Shown here: piece by piece, positions 44,199-52,966 of the stretch
Layout: the number at the start of each line of letters is the position of its first letter
How positions within the stretch are numbered: position 1 is the stretch's first letter
DNA from: SIG607 sp045648445
Lineage (GTDB): Bacteria; Bacillota; Clostridia; Oscillospirales; Acutalibacteraceae
Length of the DNA: 64,000 nucleotides
Reading direction: 5' to 3'
NCBI GenBank assembly: GCA_045648445.1
Contig: JAZRNY010000004.1
Location: forward strand, 39,970-103,969
The notes under the pieces: model-generated
Databases searched by the model: none
Told to the model about the DNA's origin: nothing
Seen by the model: only the letters and a program-made list of their open reading frames with translations
Program-made: the position numbers and the translations under genes

Positions 44199-44547
44199 CA
44201 TTTCGGATATTATCGGCGCTACTGCCGATAAGGCGCAGTCAGCCTTAAAAAACAATTCCATTTTTGGCGATGCAATAACCATGGACGGCACAACTATAAT
44301 TCCCGTATATAAACTTTCTTTTGGTTTTGCAGGTGGCGGTTTTGATGGCATTAGCGCAAAAAACAGCGATGCCGTTGCGGGAGCAGCAGGCGCAGGTATT
44401 ACCAAAAAGCCGGTTTCTTATTTAATTATGAAAGATGGCGAAATTTCGGTTTTAAGCGCAGATGAAGAAACAAAACCCGATTGGTTTACAAAAATTTTAG
44501 GTTTTATAAATACACAATTGGAGAAGAAAAACAATGAACAAAAATAA
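44188..44547 (+). CDS. gerW: GerW family sporulation protein (YtfJ)
   Basis: 119 residues. TTIIPVYKLSFGFAGGGFDG, a glycine-rich loop and AGAGITKKPVSYLIMKDGEISVL are the GerW/YtfJ signature. In Bacillus it is a spore protein needed for germination with some triggers. It overlaps the genes on both sides, so DUF2953, gerW and the transporter gene behind it form one unit. Confidence 0.93.
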   Translation: MSNNISDIIGATADKAQSALKNNSIFGDAITMDGTTIIPVYKLSFGFAGGGFDGISAKNSDAVAGAAGAGITKKPVSYLIMKDGEISVLSADEETKPDWFTKILGFINTQLEKKNNEQK

Positions 44548-45037
44548 ATTTAACACCCGAAAACTTGTATTTGCCTCACTTTTTTCCGCCCTTACTTTCG
44601 TATGTACTTATTTAAGTTTTCCCATAGTGATAGGTTACGTTAATTTAGGAGATTGCTTTGTAATTTTATCGGGACTTATTTTAGGTCCATACGGTATTGC
44701 ATCGGCGATAATCGGCAGTGTTATCTGCGATTTAATTTTAGGCTATGCCGTTTACATACCTGCTACATTTATAATAAAAGGCGTTATGGCTTTAATCGTT
44801 TATTTAATTGCTCACAAAAAATACTCCCTTCCCCGTCAGTTAATCTCAGCCTTTTTGGCAGAAATTGTTATGGTGGCAGGATATTTCTTATATGAATGTT
44901 TTTGTATGGGAATGGGACTGGGCGCCGTTGCATCAATTCCCTACAACTGTCTGCAAGGCGCAGTAGCAATTGTTTCTTCCACTTTATTCTATATAGTTTT
45001 AGATAAAACCAAAATTATAAAAAGAATGAAATTATGA
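44534..45037 (+). CDS. ECF transporter substrate-binding (S) component
   Basis: 167 residues with five to six helices. FPIVIGYVNLGDCFVILSGLILGPYGIASAIIGS is the typical loop and helix set of ECF S components, which bind a vitamin and share an energising module encoded elsewhere. The substrate is not clear. It overlaps gerW (14 bases) and the next gene (4 bases). Confidence 0.85.
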   Translation: MNKNKFNTRKLVFASLFSALTFVCTYLSFPIVIGYVNLGDCFVILSGLILGPYGIASAIIGSVICDLILGYAVYIPATFIIKGVMALIVYLIAHKKYSLPRQLISAFLAEIVMVAGYFLYECFCMGMGLGAVASIPYNCLQGAVAIVSSTLFYIVLDKTKIIKRMKL

Positions 45038-45399
45038 GTTTGGCAGAAGAAGTAATTTATATTAAAGAACCTACCGATTTGCAGTGCGGTCAAGCAGTTC
45101 TTGCAATGCTAACGGGAAAAAGTGTTGCCCAAATTATAGAAGAATGCGGCACCTGTAACGAAACGACACTTAACCAAATGAAGCAGGTTTTAACCCTTAA
45201 CGGAATTAAATTCAGTTCCGAAAAAAAGACTGCTAATAGTAAAGAAGACCTACCCGAAATTGCACTGTTAAGTCTTGAAACGCCACGTTGTTGGCATTGG
45301 TCACTTTATTTTAAGGGAACGTTTTACGACCCCGAACACGGTGTTATGAACGACTTTCCAAAAGCAAACAGAAAATATTATTTTGAAATAAAAAAATAA
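45034..45399 (+). CDS. C39-like cysteine peptidase-fold protein
   Basis: 121 residues. DLQCGQAVLAMLTG carries the usual catalytic cysteine of the C39/papain-like fold and CWHWSLYFKGTFYDPEHG supplies a histidine and aspartate. It is a short stand-alone domain with no signal peptide or ABC region. Family members of this kind are common and uncharacterised. Last gene of the unit. Confidence 0.75.
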   Translation: MSLAEEVIYIKEPTDLQCGQAVLAMLTGKSVAQIIEECGTCNETTLNQMKQVLTLNGIKFSSEKKTANSKEDLPEIALLSLETPRCWHWSLYFKGTFYDPEHGVMNDFPKANRKYYFEIKK

Positions 45400-45427
45400 C
45401 AGAGTTTTTCACCCTGTTATTTTTTTA
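45395..45427. terminator. Bidirectional terminator
   Basis: AATAACAG and CTGTTATT arms, loop of 11 bases, long T run. It serves the C39-like gene and, from the other side, the SGNH hydrolase gene. Confidence 0.8.
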
Positions 45428-46102
45428 TTTTTTGAAATTTTTAACAAAACCTTTTATAGCATCCCAAAATCTATCGGCAATAACCTGCATACCGTAGTCA
45501 CCGGGGTGATTAAACTTACCGTGAGTTTCGGGAAGAACGCGCATATCCTCAAGATTTACAAAAGCATCATTATACTTTTCTGCTACCTTTTGCTTTTCAA
45601 CATCAAGCACAGGACGGATATAAAAGCCTTGCGAATGCATTACAAATACATTATCTCTGCCGTCAACCAGAAAATTACGCAAATCTTCATAGGCTTTTCC
45701 AAAGGTTTTAGGCGGATTTTCGGTAGTATCATATTCCTTATTAACATTAGCGCCAAAGAACATAATTATAACGTCGGGTTTAAATTCCTTTGCGCCCATA
45801 TAATAGTTTTCGGGCTCTCTATTATAAAATTCTCTTTCATAGTTTGCAACCTGCAATATACTGAAAGCGGCATCGGGATGAAGTTCTTTCACCTTTGCCT
45901 GAACAAGATGAACGTAATCTTTTTCAATACTGCTTGCCGCCATACCGCAATCATTGGTCCAACCAACCTCGGGTTTTGGAGCGTGTTTACTAATAGAATT
46001 TCCGACGTAAAGTACCTTTATTCCCTCGCCCTTATCATACTCATAATAATCAAAAGTATTCTGATTTTTAGAGGGTATAATATTTTCCTGAAAATCATTC
46101 AT
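45425..46102 (-). CDS. SGNH/GDSL-type hydrolase
   Basis: 225 residues from the ATG at 46102 (AAGGTG upstream). VLYVGNSISKHAP is block I with the serine, FFGANVNKEYD gives the asparagine and FNHPGDYGMQVIADRFW the catalytic aspartate/histidine end. No signal peptide. The fold cleaves esters or acetyl groups, often on sugars. It starts directly behind the transglycosylase gene, which might hint at a cell-wall target, but a cytoplasmic position argues otherwise. Confidence 0.85.
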   Translation of the reverse strand: MNDFQENIIPSKNQNTFDYYEYDKGEGIKVLYVGNSISKHAPKPEVGWTNDCGMAASSIEKDYVHLVQAKVKELHPDAAFSILQVANYEREFYNREPENYYMGAKEFKPDVIIMFFGANVNKEYDTTENPPKTFGKAYEDLRNFLVDGRDNVFVMHSQGFYIRPVLDVEKQKVAEKYNDAFVNLEDMRVLPETHGKFNHPGDYGMQVIADRFWDAIKGFVKNFKK

Positions 46103-46103
46103 A

Positions 46104-46826
46104 TTATTCACCTTCACTTAGTATTTTATCGGCAGTTTCTCTGTCGAGATAGCCGTATTTTACCATACTGTCAAGTACCTTTTGCTGACGTTGTGCAGTC
46201 AGCGGCGTATTATTATCGGGAGAATAAATAGACGGCGCGTTAGGTACTCCTGCGAGTTGAGTTGCCTGATAATCGCTTAATTTATCGGGAGTTACGTTAT
46301 AGTAACCCATCGAAGCGTCGTAAATATTGTAATATCCGCTTCCGTAATAAATATTATTTATATAAAACTCGAAAATTTCGTCCTTTTCGTAACGTTTTTC
46401 AAGTTCAATTGCCATAAACATTTCAGCAACTTTTCTTTTAAGTTTCTTTTCTTGTGTAAAGTAAAGATTTTTAGCAACCTGCTGAGTTATGGTACTACCG
46501 CCTTCGGTATATTCGCGGTTTTTTAAATTTATGAATATGGCGCGAGCGGTTGAAACAACGCTTATTGCGCCGTGGTCATAAAAATTATGGTCTTCGACGG
46601 CAATTACCGCATCAACGTATATTTTAGGTATTTCGCTTTTTTTAACGTAATTTTCCATAGAAGTAAGTTCTGAAATTTTTACTTCAATAGGACATTCGTT
46701 TATAGCGTTTTTATATTCTTTGTAACCTACTACGCCAAGATAACCGCCAAACAAAAATGCAACAATAACACCGATTACTATAACCGTAGCAATAAGTTTA
46801 AAAATAATTTTAAATAGTTTTTTCAT
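46104..46826 (-). CDS. Monofunctional peptidoglycan glycosyltransferase (GT51)
   Basis: 240 residues. One membrane anchor at about 10-33 and a GT51 domain with the catalytic VEDHNFYDHGAIS, EGGSTITQQVAKNLYF and KRKVAEMFMAIELEKRYEKDEI motifs. There is no transpeptidase domain, so it is the monofunctional type that extends glycan strands outside the membrane. It lies two bases behind greA and one base before the SGNH gene. Confidence 0.92.
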   Translation of the reverse strand: MKKLFKIIFKLIATVIVIGVIVAFLFGGYLGVVGYKEYKNAINECPIEVKISELTSMENYVKKSEIPKIYVDAVIAVEDHNFYDHGAISVVSTARAIFINLKNREYTEGGSTITQQVAKNLYFTQEKKLKRKVAEMFMAIELEKRYEKDEIFEFYINNIYYGSGYYNIYDASMGYYNVTPDKLSDYQATQLAGVPNAPSIYSPDNNTPLTAQRQQKVLDSMVKYGYLDRETADKILSEGE

Positions 46827-46828
46827 AA

Positions 46829-47332
46829 TTAATACGCTCGTATATTAAGAGAGCCGTCATCAACGCCTTTCTCGATATTTTTGATAATAACTTCATAAGA
46901 AAATCCGTTATCAAGACTAACAGTCACCTTATCCCCTATTTTTTTGCCGAGTAAAGCCTTTCCTATAGGAGACTCGATACTGACGATGTTACTAAGCGCA
47001 TCGTGTCGCACCGTAGTTACAAGCATAACAGTTTCTTCTTCGTCATCTTCTTCAATATAATAGGTGATTTTATCAAATATACCTGCTTCATCGGGAGCCG
47101 AATTATCCTCGATAATAATAGCAGTTTTAATCATATTTTTAAGGTATCTTATGCGACTTTCGTTTTTGCCTCTTCTCTGCTTTGCGGCTTTATATTCAAA
47201 ATTTTCACTTAAATCGCCGTGGCTTCGGGCAAATTTTACCTCTTCAAGAATTTCGGGACGTAAAACACCCATACGGTATTCCAGTTCCTCTTCCATTTTC
47301 TTTATATCTTCTTTAGTCAGTTCATTATGCAT
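46829..47332 (-). CDS. greA: GreA-type transcription elongation factor
   Basis: 167 residues from the ATG at 47332; a GTG three codons earlier is also possible. The N-terminal coiled coil (TKEDIKKMEEELEYRM, EILEEVKFARSHGDLSENFEYKAAKQRRG) carries the acidic tip, and the C-terminal FKBP-like domain has SIESPIGKALLGKKIGD. It rescues stalled RNA polymerase by helping it cut backtracked RNA. First of a short unit with the transglycosylase and SGNH genes. Confidence 0.93.
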   Translation of the reverse strand: MHNELTKEDIKKMEEELEYRMGVLRPEILEEVKFARSHGDLSENFEYKAAKQRRGKNESRIRYLKNMIKTAIIIEDNSAPDEAGIFDKITYYIEEDDEEETVMLVTTVRHDALSNIVSIESPIGKALLGKKIGDKVTVSLDNGFSYEVIIKNIEKGVDDGSLNIRAY

Positions 47333-47413
47333 AAATTTCACTCATTTCTAACATATTATATCAAACTTACCAATCCATTTCAATCAGTTTTTAAAAAAGC
47401 CCGAATATTAATA

Positions 47414-47442
47414 AAAAACCGAGAGTAGAACTCTCGGTTTTT
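47414..47442 (-). terminator. Terminator of the lipoprotein gene
   Basis: AAAAACCGAGAG and CTCTCGGTTTTT arms with a short loop; same arms as the terminator at 13564. Confidence 0.88.
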
Positions 47443-47444
47443 AG

Positions 47445-48113
47445 TTATTTTGTTATTTTATATGATTTTTTATCAACGTAAAAGGTTCCGCCGTTGCCGT
47501 CTTCACTTGAATCAAATGTTACGGAAATTTTATCTCCTGCATCTTTTATATCTTTTGTATTCCAATAATTTTCATTAATTGTGTCAATTCTTTTTACGGT
47601 TGAACCGTCATAAGAAATTTCGTAAAAATCGGGACCGAAAAATCCGCAAAGATACATGGAATTTTCACCAAAAACATAGCGTGTCGAATAACCGCCGAAA
47701 TCACTGTTTTTCCATGCTACTACTCCTGTTTCAATATAAAGAGCAACAACCGTTCCGCCCTCGGTATAATAGTATTTGTCATCCTTTTTACCGATTATTG
47801 AAAAAGAATCAAGTTGCGCAACGTCATATGCGTTTGTTTCCCTGTTCCAAAGAGTATTTCCCTCTTTATCCTGAGCAAAAATAGTTGCTGTTTCTTTATA
47901 TGTGTTTTCATCAAAAGAAACTTCCAATTTAACGTTTACGGAAGAATAGTCAAATTTTTCTACGTTATCCAAGCCACTTGAATTATTAAAATCACTTACT
48001 ACATTTCCGGTCATATTGTCATCATTTTTGTTAGGCAAATAACGTTTATAAAGACATCCCGAAAAAGAAATGCATACTAACAGCGCCAAAATCAAAGCAA
48101 GAATTTTTCTCAT
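47445..48113 (-). CDS. Lipoprotein of unknown function
   Basis: 222 residues. The N-terminus MRKILALILALLVCISFSGC is a lipoprotein signal with the acylated cysteine at 20. The rest is beta-rich with repeated aromatic and glycine motifs (DDKYYYTEGGTVVALYIETGVVAW), similar to a few blades of a PQQ/WD-type propeller. Likely anchored outside the membrane. Starts 12 bases behind the PHP gene. Confidence 0.82.
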   Translation of the reverse strand: MRKILALILALLVCISFSGCLYKRYLPNKNDDNMTGNVVSDFNNSSGLDNVEKFDYSSVNVKLEVSFDENTYKETATIFAQDKEGNTLWNRETNAYDVAQLDSFSIIGKKDDKYYYTEGGTVVALYIETGVVAWKNSDFGGYSTRYVFGENSMYLCGFFGPDFYEISYDGSTVKRIDTINENYWNTKDIKDAGDKISVTFDSSEDGNGGTFYVDKKSYKITK

Positions 48114-48125
48114 AATATCACCTTT

Positions 48126-48989
48126 TTAAATTTTAATTATATTACTCCAACCATAATTTCCGTTTTCATCTAAAACTTCTACACGCACCCATTTATCAAA
48201 AGGCTTAATCTGATACTCAGCGTGGGTGAGGTCTTTTCCTCGTGTAATTCTGTCGGGACCCCAAGCAGCATTTGATAAAAAGTCAATTTTTACACATTCG
48301 CTACAGTCAGCAATCATCTTATCTCCTTCACGTCTTACGTGAACTTCAGGACCCTGTGTAGCGTAGTAATCACCATTTTTAATTGCATCAAAAACACCGT
48401 CGATATCTTCTGCCTTTACCATTATGTACGATTTAGTTTCGTCGCTGCCGTTATAATAATGTACGTCGTCGGTAGCGGCAATATTTAAAAACATACCTTT
48501 ATTGGCAATAAGGTCAACAAAATAACCCGAATATGGACGGCTGCTCTGATTTGCATCAGATACTGAATTATATATTTCCACTGCCGAAAAGCCTTTAAGA
48601 CACAACGCTTCTTCAGGGGTATTTAATGACCAAGCAGGATGCGCTAAAATCGCAATACCGCCCGCTTTATTAATTTCATCAATAACATGCTGACGCTCAT
48701 CTTCTTTTTTAATATCGGGAGCATAATTCATTCCAACGCCTACAATGTGCATAACGTCAACGCTTGTATCACTGGCGCCCATATTATATTCACAACCGGA
48801 TAATATTTTAAGACCGCCTATTTGACCTGCATTTCCGTATTTCCAGTGGTCAGTTATTGCAATAGCGTCAAAACCCGCTTCTTTATAAATTCTTGCTGAT
48901 TCTTTAGGAGAAACCCTTCCGTCCGAAAGGGTTGTATGTATATGAAGTCCAACTTTAAAACGTTTATTGCCGAATTTGTCAATTATCAT
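48126..48989 (-). CDS. PHP-domain protein
   Basis: 287 residues. FKVGLHIHTTLSDGRVSPKE and AIAITDHWKYG at the start, then ILAHPAWSL and ATDDVHYYNG give the PHP metal ligands. This kind is close to the CehA/McbA-type hydrolases. The substrate is unknown. It lies between two lipoprotein genes on the same strand with gaps of 12 and 2 bases, so the three form one unit. Confidence 0.87.
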   Translation of the reverse strand: MIIDKFGNKRFKVGLHIHTTLSDGRVSPKESARIYKEAGFDAIAITDHWKYGNAGQIGGLKILSGCEYNMGASDTSVDVMHIVGVGMNYAPDIKKEDERQHVIDEINKAGGIAILAHPAWSLNTPEEALCLKGFSAVEIYNSVSDANQSSRPYSGYFVDLIANKGMFLNIAATDDVHYYNGSDETKSYIMVKAEDIDGVFDAIKNGDYYATQGPEVHVRREGDKMIADCSECVKIDFLSNAAWGPDRITRGKDLTHAEYQIKPFDKWVRVEVLDENGNYGWSNIIKI

Positions 48990-48991
48990 TT

Positions 48992-49585
48992 TTAATTCTC
49001 CTTTAATATGTCCGGATAAATACGAGTTTCAATAACGGTATTGCTTTCAGCATCAATAACCGTTACGGTGCACTTTTTAATTTCGCCCAAATTATACATA
49101 TGATATATAGTTGCATTTCTGCCGCTACCCGAAATACAGTTATAAGCATTTAAGTATTCCTGTGTATACTCTTTAATTTCCGTATTATAAACGTTTTTGT
49201 CAACATATACCTTTATATTCGTTATATCTGAATCATACTCAACCTTTATAATACCGTTTTCCTCTGCTTTTTGATTGTATATATCAAAAATGTCCTTTCT
49301 TGAAGAAAGAAGTTCTTTTTTGAATTGGTCGTAATCTTTACGCTTCATAGTAAAAACAGCATTTGAGTCTTCCGATTTATCAACCGTTAAAAAGTTATCC
49401 TGTTTTTGTCGAGCGGTAAGAGAAAACACCAATTTCTCGCCCAAAAGATTTTCGTAAAGAGAAACATCGAGATTAACCGTAATAATTTCCTCAGGATCTA
49501 AAACAACAGGTGTATCTTCACCTTTGCATCCGCAAATAGAAAGAATAACTATAAATGATATAAAAACAGCAAGTACTTTTTTCAT
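48992..49585 (-). CDS. Lipoprotein of unknown function
   Basis: 197 residues from the ATG at 49585 (GAGGT upstream); an earlier start at 49645 has no site. MKKVLAVFISFIVILSICGC is a lipoprotein signal with cysteine 20. The mature part is rich in lysine, aspartate and tyrosine and lacks a known domain. First gene of a unit with the PHP and second lipoprotein genes. Confidence 0.82.
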   Translation of the reverse strand: MKKVLAVFISFIVILSICGCKGEDTPVVLDPEEIITVNLDVSLYENLLGEKLVFSLTARQKQDNFLTVDKSEDSNAVFTMKRKDYDQFKKELLSSRKDIFDIYNQKAEENGIIKVEYDSDITNIKVYVDKNVYNTEIKEYTQEYLNAYNCISGSGRNATIYHMYNLGEIKKCTVTVIDAESNTVIETRIYPDILKEN

Positions 49586-49683
49586 AAAAAACCTCATAAT
49601 ATACATATATATTGGCATTATAACATATATATAATCATTCAGCAAGATAAAATAAAATTAATCAAAAAGAATTAAAATATATC

Positions 49684-49712
49684 TTGACAAAAAAAATCCA
49701 TTATGATATAAT
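49684..49712 (+). promoter_or_regulatory. Promoter of tRNA-Cys
   Basis: TTGACA (49684-49689), 17-base spacer, TATAAT (49707-49712), both perfect. Confidence 0.88.
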
Positions 49713-49727
49713 TGTCAGCGTTGACAC

Positions 49728-49802
49728 GGCACCATAGCCAAGCGGTAAGGCAGAGGTCTGCAAAACCTTTATGCCCCGGTTCAAATCCGGGTGGTGCCTC
49801 CA
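49728..49802 (+). tRNA. tRNA-Cys (anticodon GCA)
   Basis: 75 bases with CCA. Acceptor GGCACCA pairs with TGGTGCC; anticodon loop CTGCAAA gives GCA; T-loop GTTCAAATCC. It marks the left edge of the accessory island. Confidence 0.96.
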
Positions 49803-49806
49803 TCTG

Positions 49807-49857
49807 AATCACCCCTCAAATCTGAACCATAAGTGTTCGATTGAAGGGTGATTTTTC
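49807..49857 (+). terminator. Terminator of tRNA-Cys
   Basis: Arms AATCACCC and GGGTGATT with an inner TCAA/TTGA pair and a T run. The loop has GAACCATAAGTGTTCGA; similar GAACCAT modules recur at 49975, 53372 and 54248. The 100 bases up to the transposase are AT-rich with no gene. Confidence 0.85.
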
Positions 49858-49958
49858 TTTATAAAACCCTTTATTTAAGCGACTTTACGGTCACTTTTTT
49901 GTTTTTTCTTTTATCGAACACTTTTTATAAAACAGGTCAAATTACGTCGGCAATAATT

Positions 49959-51134
49959 TTATTTTTCCAAATTCGAACCATCGGTGTTCGATTCACTCTC
50001 CTTATAAACGCCTATACTACGGTAATATTTGGATTCAAAGTACTCAGGTGTTTGATAACGGAGGACAGAGTGCGGTCTGTCGTTATTGTAGTAGTTTATA
50101 TACTCTCTAACTGATTCTCGAAGCTCTCTTTCAGAACGATAATCCGTGCGGTATAATCTTTCGGTTTTCATTGATTTGAAGAATGACTCCATAACAGAAT
50201 TGTTGTATGGAGTGGCTGTATTTGAAAAGGATTGTTTTACGCCAAGAGCCCTTAGATAATCGCGAAAAGTATTTGAGGTGTAGTTAGTTCCTCTATCACT
50301 GTGGAATAATAATTCGGTCGGTTGGCGGTACTCATAAGCAAGCTTGAAGGTTGACTTTGTAAGCTGTGTGCTATTCTTTAATGAAATTTTGTGTGCAACA
50401 ACCCTTCTCGCATATAAGTCAAGTATCACACAAATATAGTATGAAAAATCATTATATCGAAAGTATGTAATATCGCTCACCCAAACTTCATTTGGGCGGC
50501 TAACTGTGAATTGTTGATTAAGGATGTTTTGTTTTCTTTCTTGAGTCATTGAGTAAATCTTTTTGGCGCTTGTCCCGACAGCAAACCAACTGTTTTCGTG
50601 CATTATATCAGCTACAGTTTTTGCTGCAACTTTATATCCACGGTCTTTTAATATAGCGTGTATTTTTCCGGCACCAAAGATTTGATTGTTATCATGGAAA
50701 ATCTTTTCGATTATTGGTGTAAGTTCAGCTTTCTTTTGTGCAAACAAAGTATTTTCATTTTTGTTGCGAAGAACATGGTTGTAATAACTACCTTTAGCCA
50801 CGTTCATTGTTTTGCAAAGTAGAGTAATGCTGTATTTGTCTGATATGGATTGAATATATGCATAGCGTTCTCGTAAAGGGGAAGATACCGTGCAAGGAGC
50901 GTTTTGTAATATTTCAATCATCTTTTCTTGCTGTTCGCATTTTTGTTTTAAATCAATTATATCACGCATATTGATTTTTCGGTTTAGCAATTTATCGTTT
51001 TTGCTATTCTTTAGCCAAGAATAAATAGTGCTACGCGCTATACCATATTGGTTCGATAATTTAGTTACCGTGTTTCCTGCTGAATATAATTTTACTATTT
51101 CAGTTTGTTGTTGTTTTGAATAATTCTTTCTCAC
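49959..51134 (-). mobile_element. IS3 family transposase gene (insertion sequence)
   Basis: 391 residues as a single frame from a GTG at 51134 with GGGAGG upstream; the orfA and orfB parts that are usually joined by frameshifting are fused here. The N-terminal helix-turn-helix is TVTKLSNQYGIARSTIYSWL. The DDE catalytic residues are present: VWVSDITYF, LLFHSDRGTNY and VMESFFKSMKTERL. I cannot fix the inverted-repeat ends. The last codons cover a GAACCAT module like that in the tRNA-Cys terminator, and the right flank ends in TTTTCATTAACCAT, the end motif of family 2 repeats. It lies between tRNA-Cys and the arsenic operon. Confidence 0.92.
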
Positions 51135-51244
51135 TTTATAACCTCCCAATATATTTACAAAAACATCGGATGATTTTCATTAACCATCTATATTTTGTTA
51201 CTGAATAAATATTTTAACAAAAAATGATTGGTTTTGAAAATACA

Positions 51245-51297
51245 TTGACAAACATCTATGTATCGCATATAATATAAACATAGACAATTATCTATGT
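51245..51297 (+). promoter_or_regulatory. Promoter and likely ArsR operator of the ars operon
   Basis: TTGACA (51245-51250), 17-base spacer, TATAAT (51268-51273), both perfect. Half-sites TCTATGT (51255-51261), ACATAGA (51278-51284) and TCTATGT (51291-51297) overlap and follow the promoter, the expected arrangement for an ArsR repressor site. Confidence 0.8.
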
Positions 51298-51308
51298 GAG
51301 GTGCTTTT

Positions 51309-51605
51309 ATGTGTGAAATTGATGTGGCTTTGATTTGCAAAGCTTTATCCGATTCGAATCGTTTGAAAATCGTTGAAATGTTATCAGATGGAGAGAAATG
51401 CGGGTGCAAACTCCTTGAAGCGTTTAACATCACCCAACCGACTCTTTCCCATCACATGAAGATATTAGAGGAAAGCTGTTTGGTGAAAGGGATAAAACAA
51501 GGTAAGTGGACCTATTACTCGCTTTGCTGTGAAACCTTAAAGGAATTCAAAATCTTTATCGCATCCCTTGAATGTGTAAAGGGCGGTGAGTGCGGATGTC
51601 AGTAA
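51309..51605 (+). CDS. arsR: ArsR family metalloregulator
   Basis: 98 residues with GAGGTG before the ATG. Winged helix: ALSDSNRLKIVEMLSDGEKCGCKLLEAFNITQPTLSHHMKIL. CGC in helix 3 (about 37-39) and the C-terminal GGECGCQ provide cysteines for As(III) binding. It should repress the operon until arsenite binds, through the operator seen upstream. First gene of arsR-permease-thioredoxin-arsC. Confidence 0.92.
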   Translation: MCEIDVALICKALSDSNRLKIVEMLSDGEKCGCKLLEAFNITQPTLSHHMKILEESCLVKGIKQGKWTYYSLCCETLKEFKIFIASLECVKGGECGCQ

Positions 51606-52600
51606 TTTGGGATTTTATTCAGAATGAAATTCTTGGTATGCATTGGCTAAACCGATTACTTGGAACACTGTTAAATGCGATTGGTCTTTCTATTGATAGT
51701 CGCATCGGTGCCAGTGTACAGTTCTTTATCTATGATATGATAAAGATCATGGTGCTGCTCGGCGTACTGATTTTGATTATCTCGTATATACAAAGTTTCT
51801 TTCCGCCGGAGAGAACAAAAAAGATACTCGGCAGATTTCACGGTGTTGGAGCAAACATTGTAGCTGCGCTGCTCGGTACAGTAACGCCATTCTGCTCTTG
51901 CTCATCTATTCCGTTGTTTATTGGCTTTACAAGTGCAGGACTTCCTCTTGGTGTAACGTTCTCATTCCTTATTTCTTCTCCGATGGTGGATCTTGGTAGC
52001 CTTGTTCTGCTGATGAGCATTTTCGGTTGGAAAGTAGCTATTGTGTATGTTGTTGTCGGACTTATCATTGCCGTTGTCGGCGGTACACTCATTGAGAAGT
52101 TACACCTTGAAAATCAAGTGGAAGAATACATCCGCAACGGTCGCTCACTCGATGTTCCGCAGGAAGAACTTCATTTCAAAGACCGCCTGAAATATGCTTG
52201 GGAGCAAGTTGTGTCCACCGCTAAAAAGGTGTTTCCGTATGTGCTTGTTGGTGTTGGTATCGGCGCGATCATTCATAATTGGATACCTGAAGATTTCATC
52301 GTTAAGGTGCTTGGTGGTAATAATCCCTTCGGCGTTATCCTTGCTACCGTTGCCGGTGTTCCAATGTATGCCGACATTTTCGGTACGATCCCGATTGCAG
52401 AAGCACTGCTTGCAAAGGGTGCGTTGCACGGCGTTGTGCTGTCCTTTATGATGGGTGTTACAACTTTATCCCTACCATCAATGATTATGCTTCGCAAGGC
52501 TGTAAAGCCGAAATTGCTCGGTATTTTCGTTGTGATCTGCACAGTTGGAATTATCCTTGTAGGATACTTCTTTAATTTAATTCAACCGCTTATTATTTAA
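51596..52600 (+). CDS. Arsenical permease of the ArsP/UPF0718 type
   Basis: 334 residues from the ATG at 51596, overlapping the arsR stop. Eight or more helices, with TPFCSCSSIPLFIGFTSAGLPLGVTFSFLISSPMVD, the conserved cysteine-rich motif of the ArsP/UPF0718 permease family, and GVPMYADIFGTIPIAEALLAKG. These proteins export arsenite or organic arsenicals and related metals. The place between arsR and arsC fixes the arsenic link; metal range inferred. Confidence 0.9.
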   Translation: MSVIWDFIQNEILGMHWLNRLLGTLLNAIGLSIDSRIGASVQFFIYDMIKIMVLLGVLILIISYIQSFFPPERTKKILGRFHGVGANIVAALLGTVTPFCSCSSIPLFIGFTSAGLPLGVTFSFLISSPMVDLGSLVLLMSIFGWKVAIVYVVVGLIIAVVGGTLIEKLHLENQVEEYIRNGRSLDVPQEELHFKDRLKYAWEQVVSTAKKVFPYVLVGVGIGAIIHNWIPEDFIVKVLGGNNPFGVILATVAGVPMYADIFGTIPIAEALLAKGALHGVVLSFMMGVTTLSLPSMIMLRKAVKPKLLGIFVVICTVGIILVGYFFNLIQPLII

Positions 52601-52615
52601 TTTGGAGGTTATATT

Positions 52616-52966
52616 ATGGCATTGTTTAATTTTAAGAAGAAAGAAGAAAAGAATCCTTGTTGTTGCTCTTGCAGTGCACCAACACAGGAAAACAACATTA
52701 CAAACGAATGTTGCGATAAAACTGTTGAAGGTATTTGCTGCATCAAAGTTTTGGGTGCAGGTTGTAAATCTTGCCACGAGCAGTATGAAAATGTAAAGAC
52801 AGCCGTTAAAAATCTCGGACTTGATATCGAGGTGGAATATATCACCGATATGCAGAAGGTTATGGAATACGGCGTAATGAGTATGCCGGCAATCGTGGTA
52901 AACGAAAAGGTTGTATCTATGGGCAAAGTATTGAAAGTGGCAGAGGTTGAAAAGTTGCTGAAATGA
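52616..52966 (+). CDS. Thioredoxin-fold redox-active disulfide protein
   Basis: 116 residues. GAGGTT lies before the ATG. A cysteine-rich N-terminus (NPCCCSCSAPTQ, NECCDK) precedes a small thioredoxin fold with the active site GAGCKSCHEQY and the cis-proline loop MSMPAIVVNEK. Proteins of this type accompany UPF0718 permeases in arsenic operons and probably recycle arsenate reductase or hold the arsenical. Its stop overlaps the arsC start. Confidence 0.87.
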   Translation: MALFNFKKKEEKNPCCCSCSAPTQENNITNECCDKTVEGICCIKVLGAGCKSCHEQYENVKTAVKNLGLDIEVEYITDMQKVMEYGVMSMPAIVVNEKVVSMGKVLKVAEVEKLLK

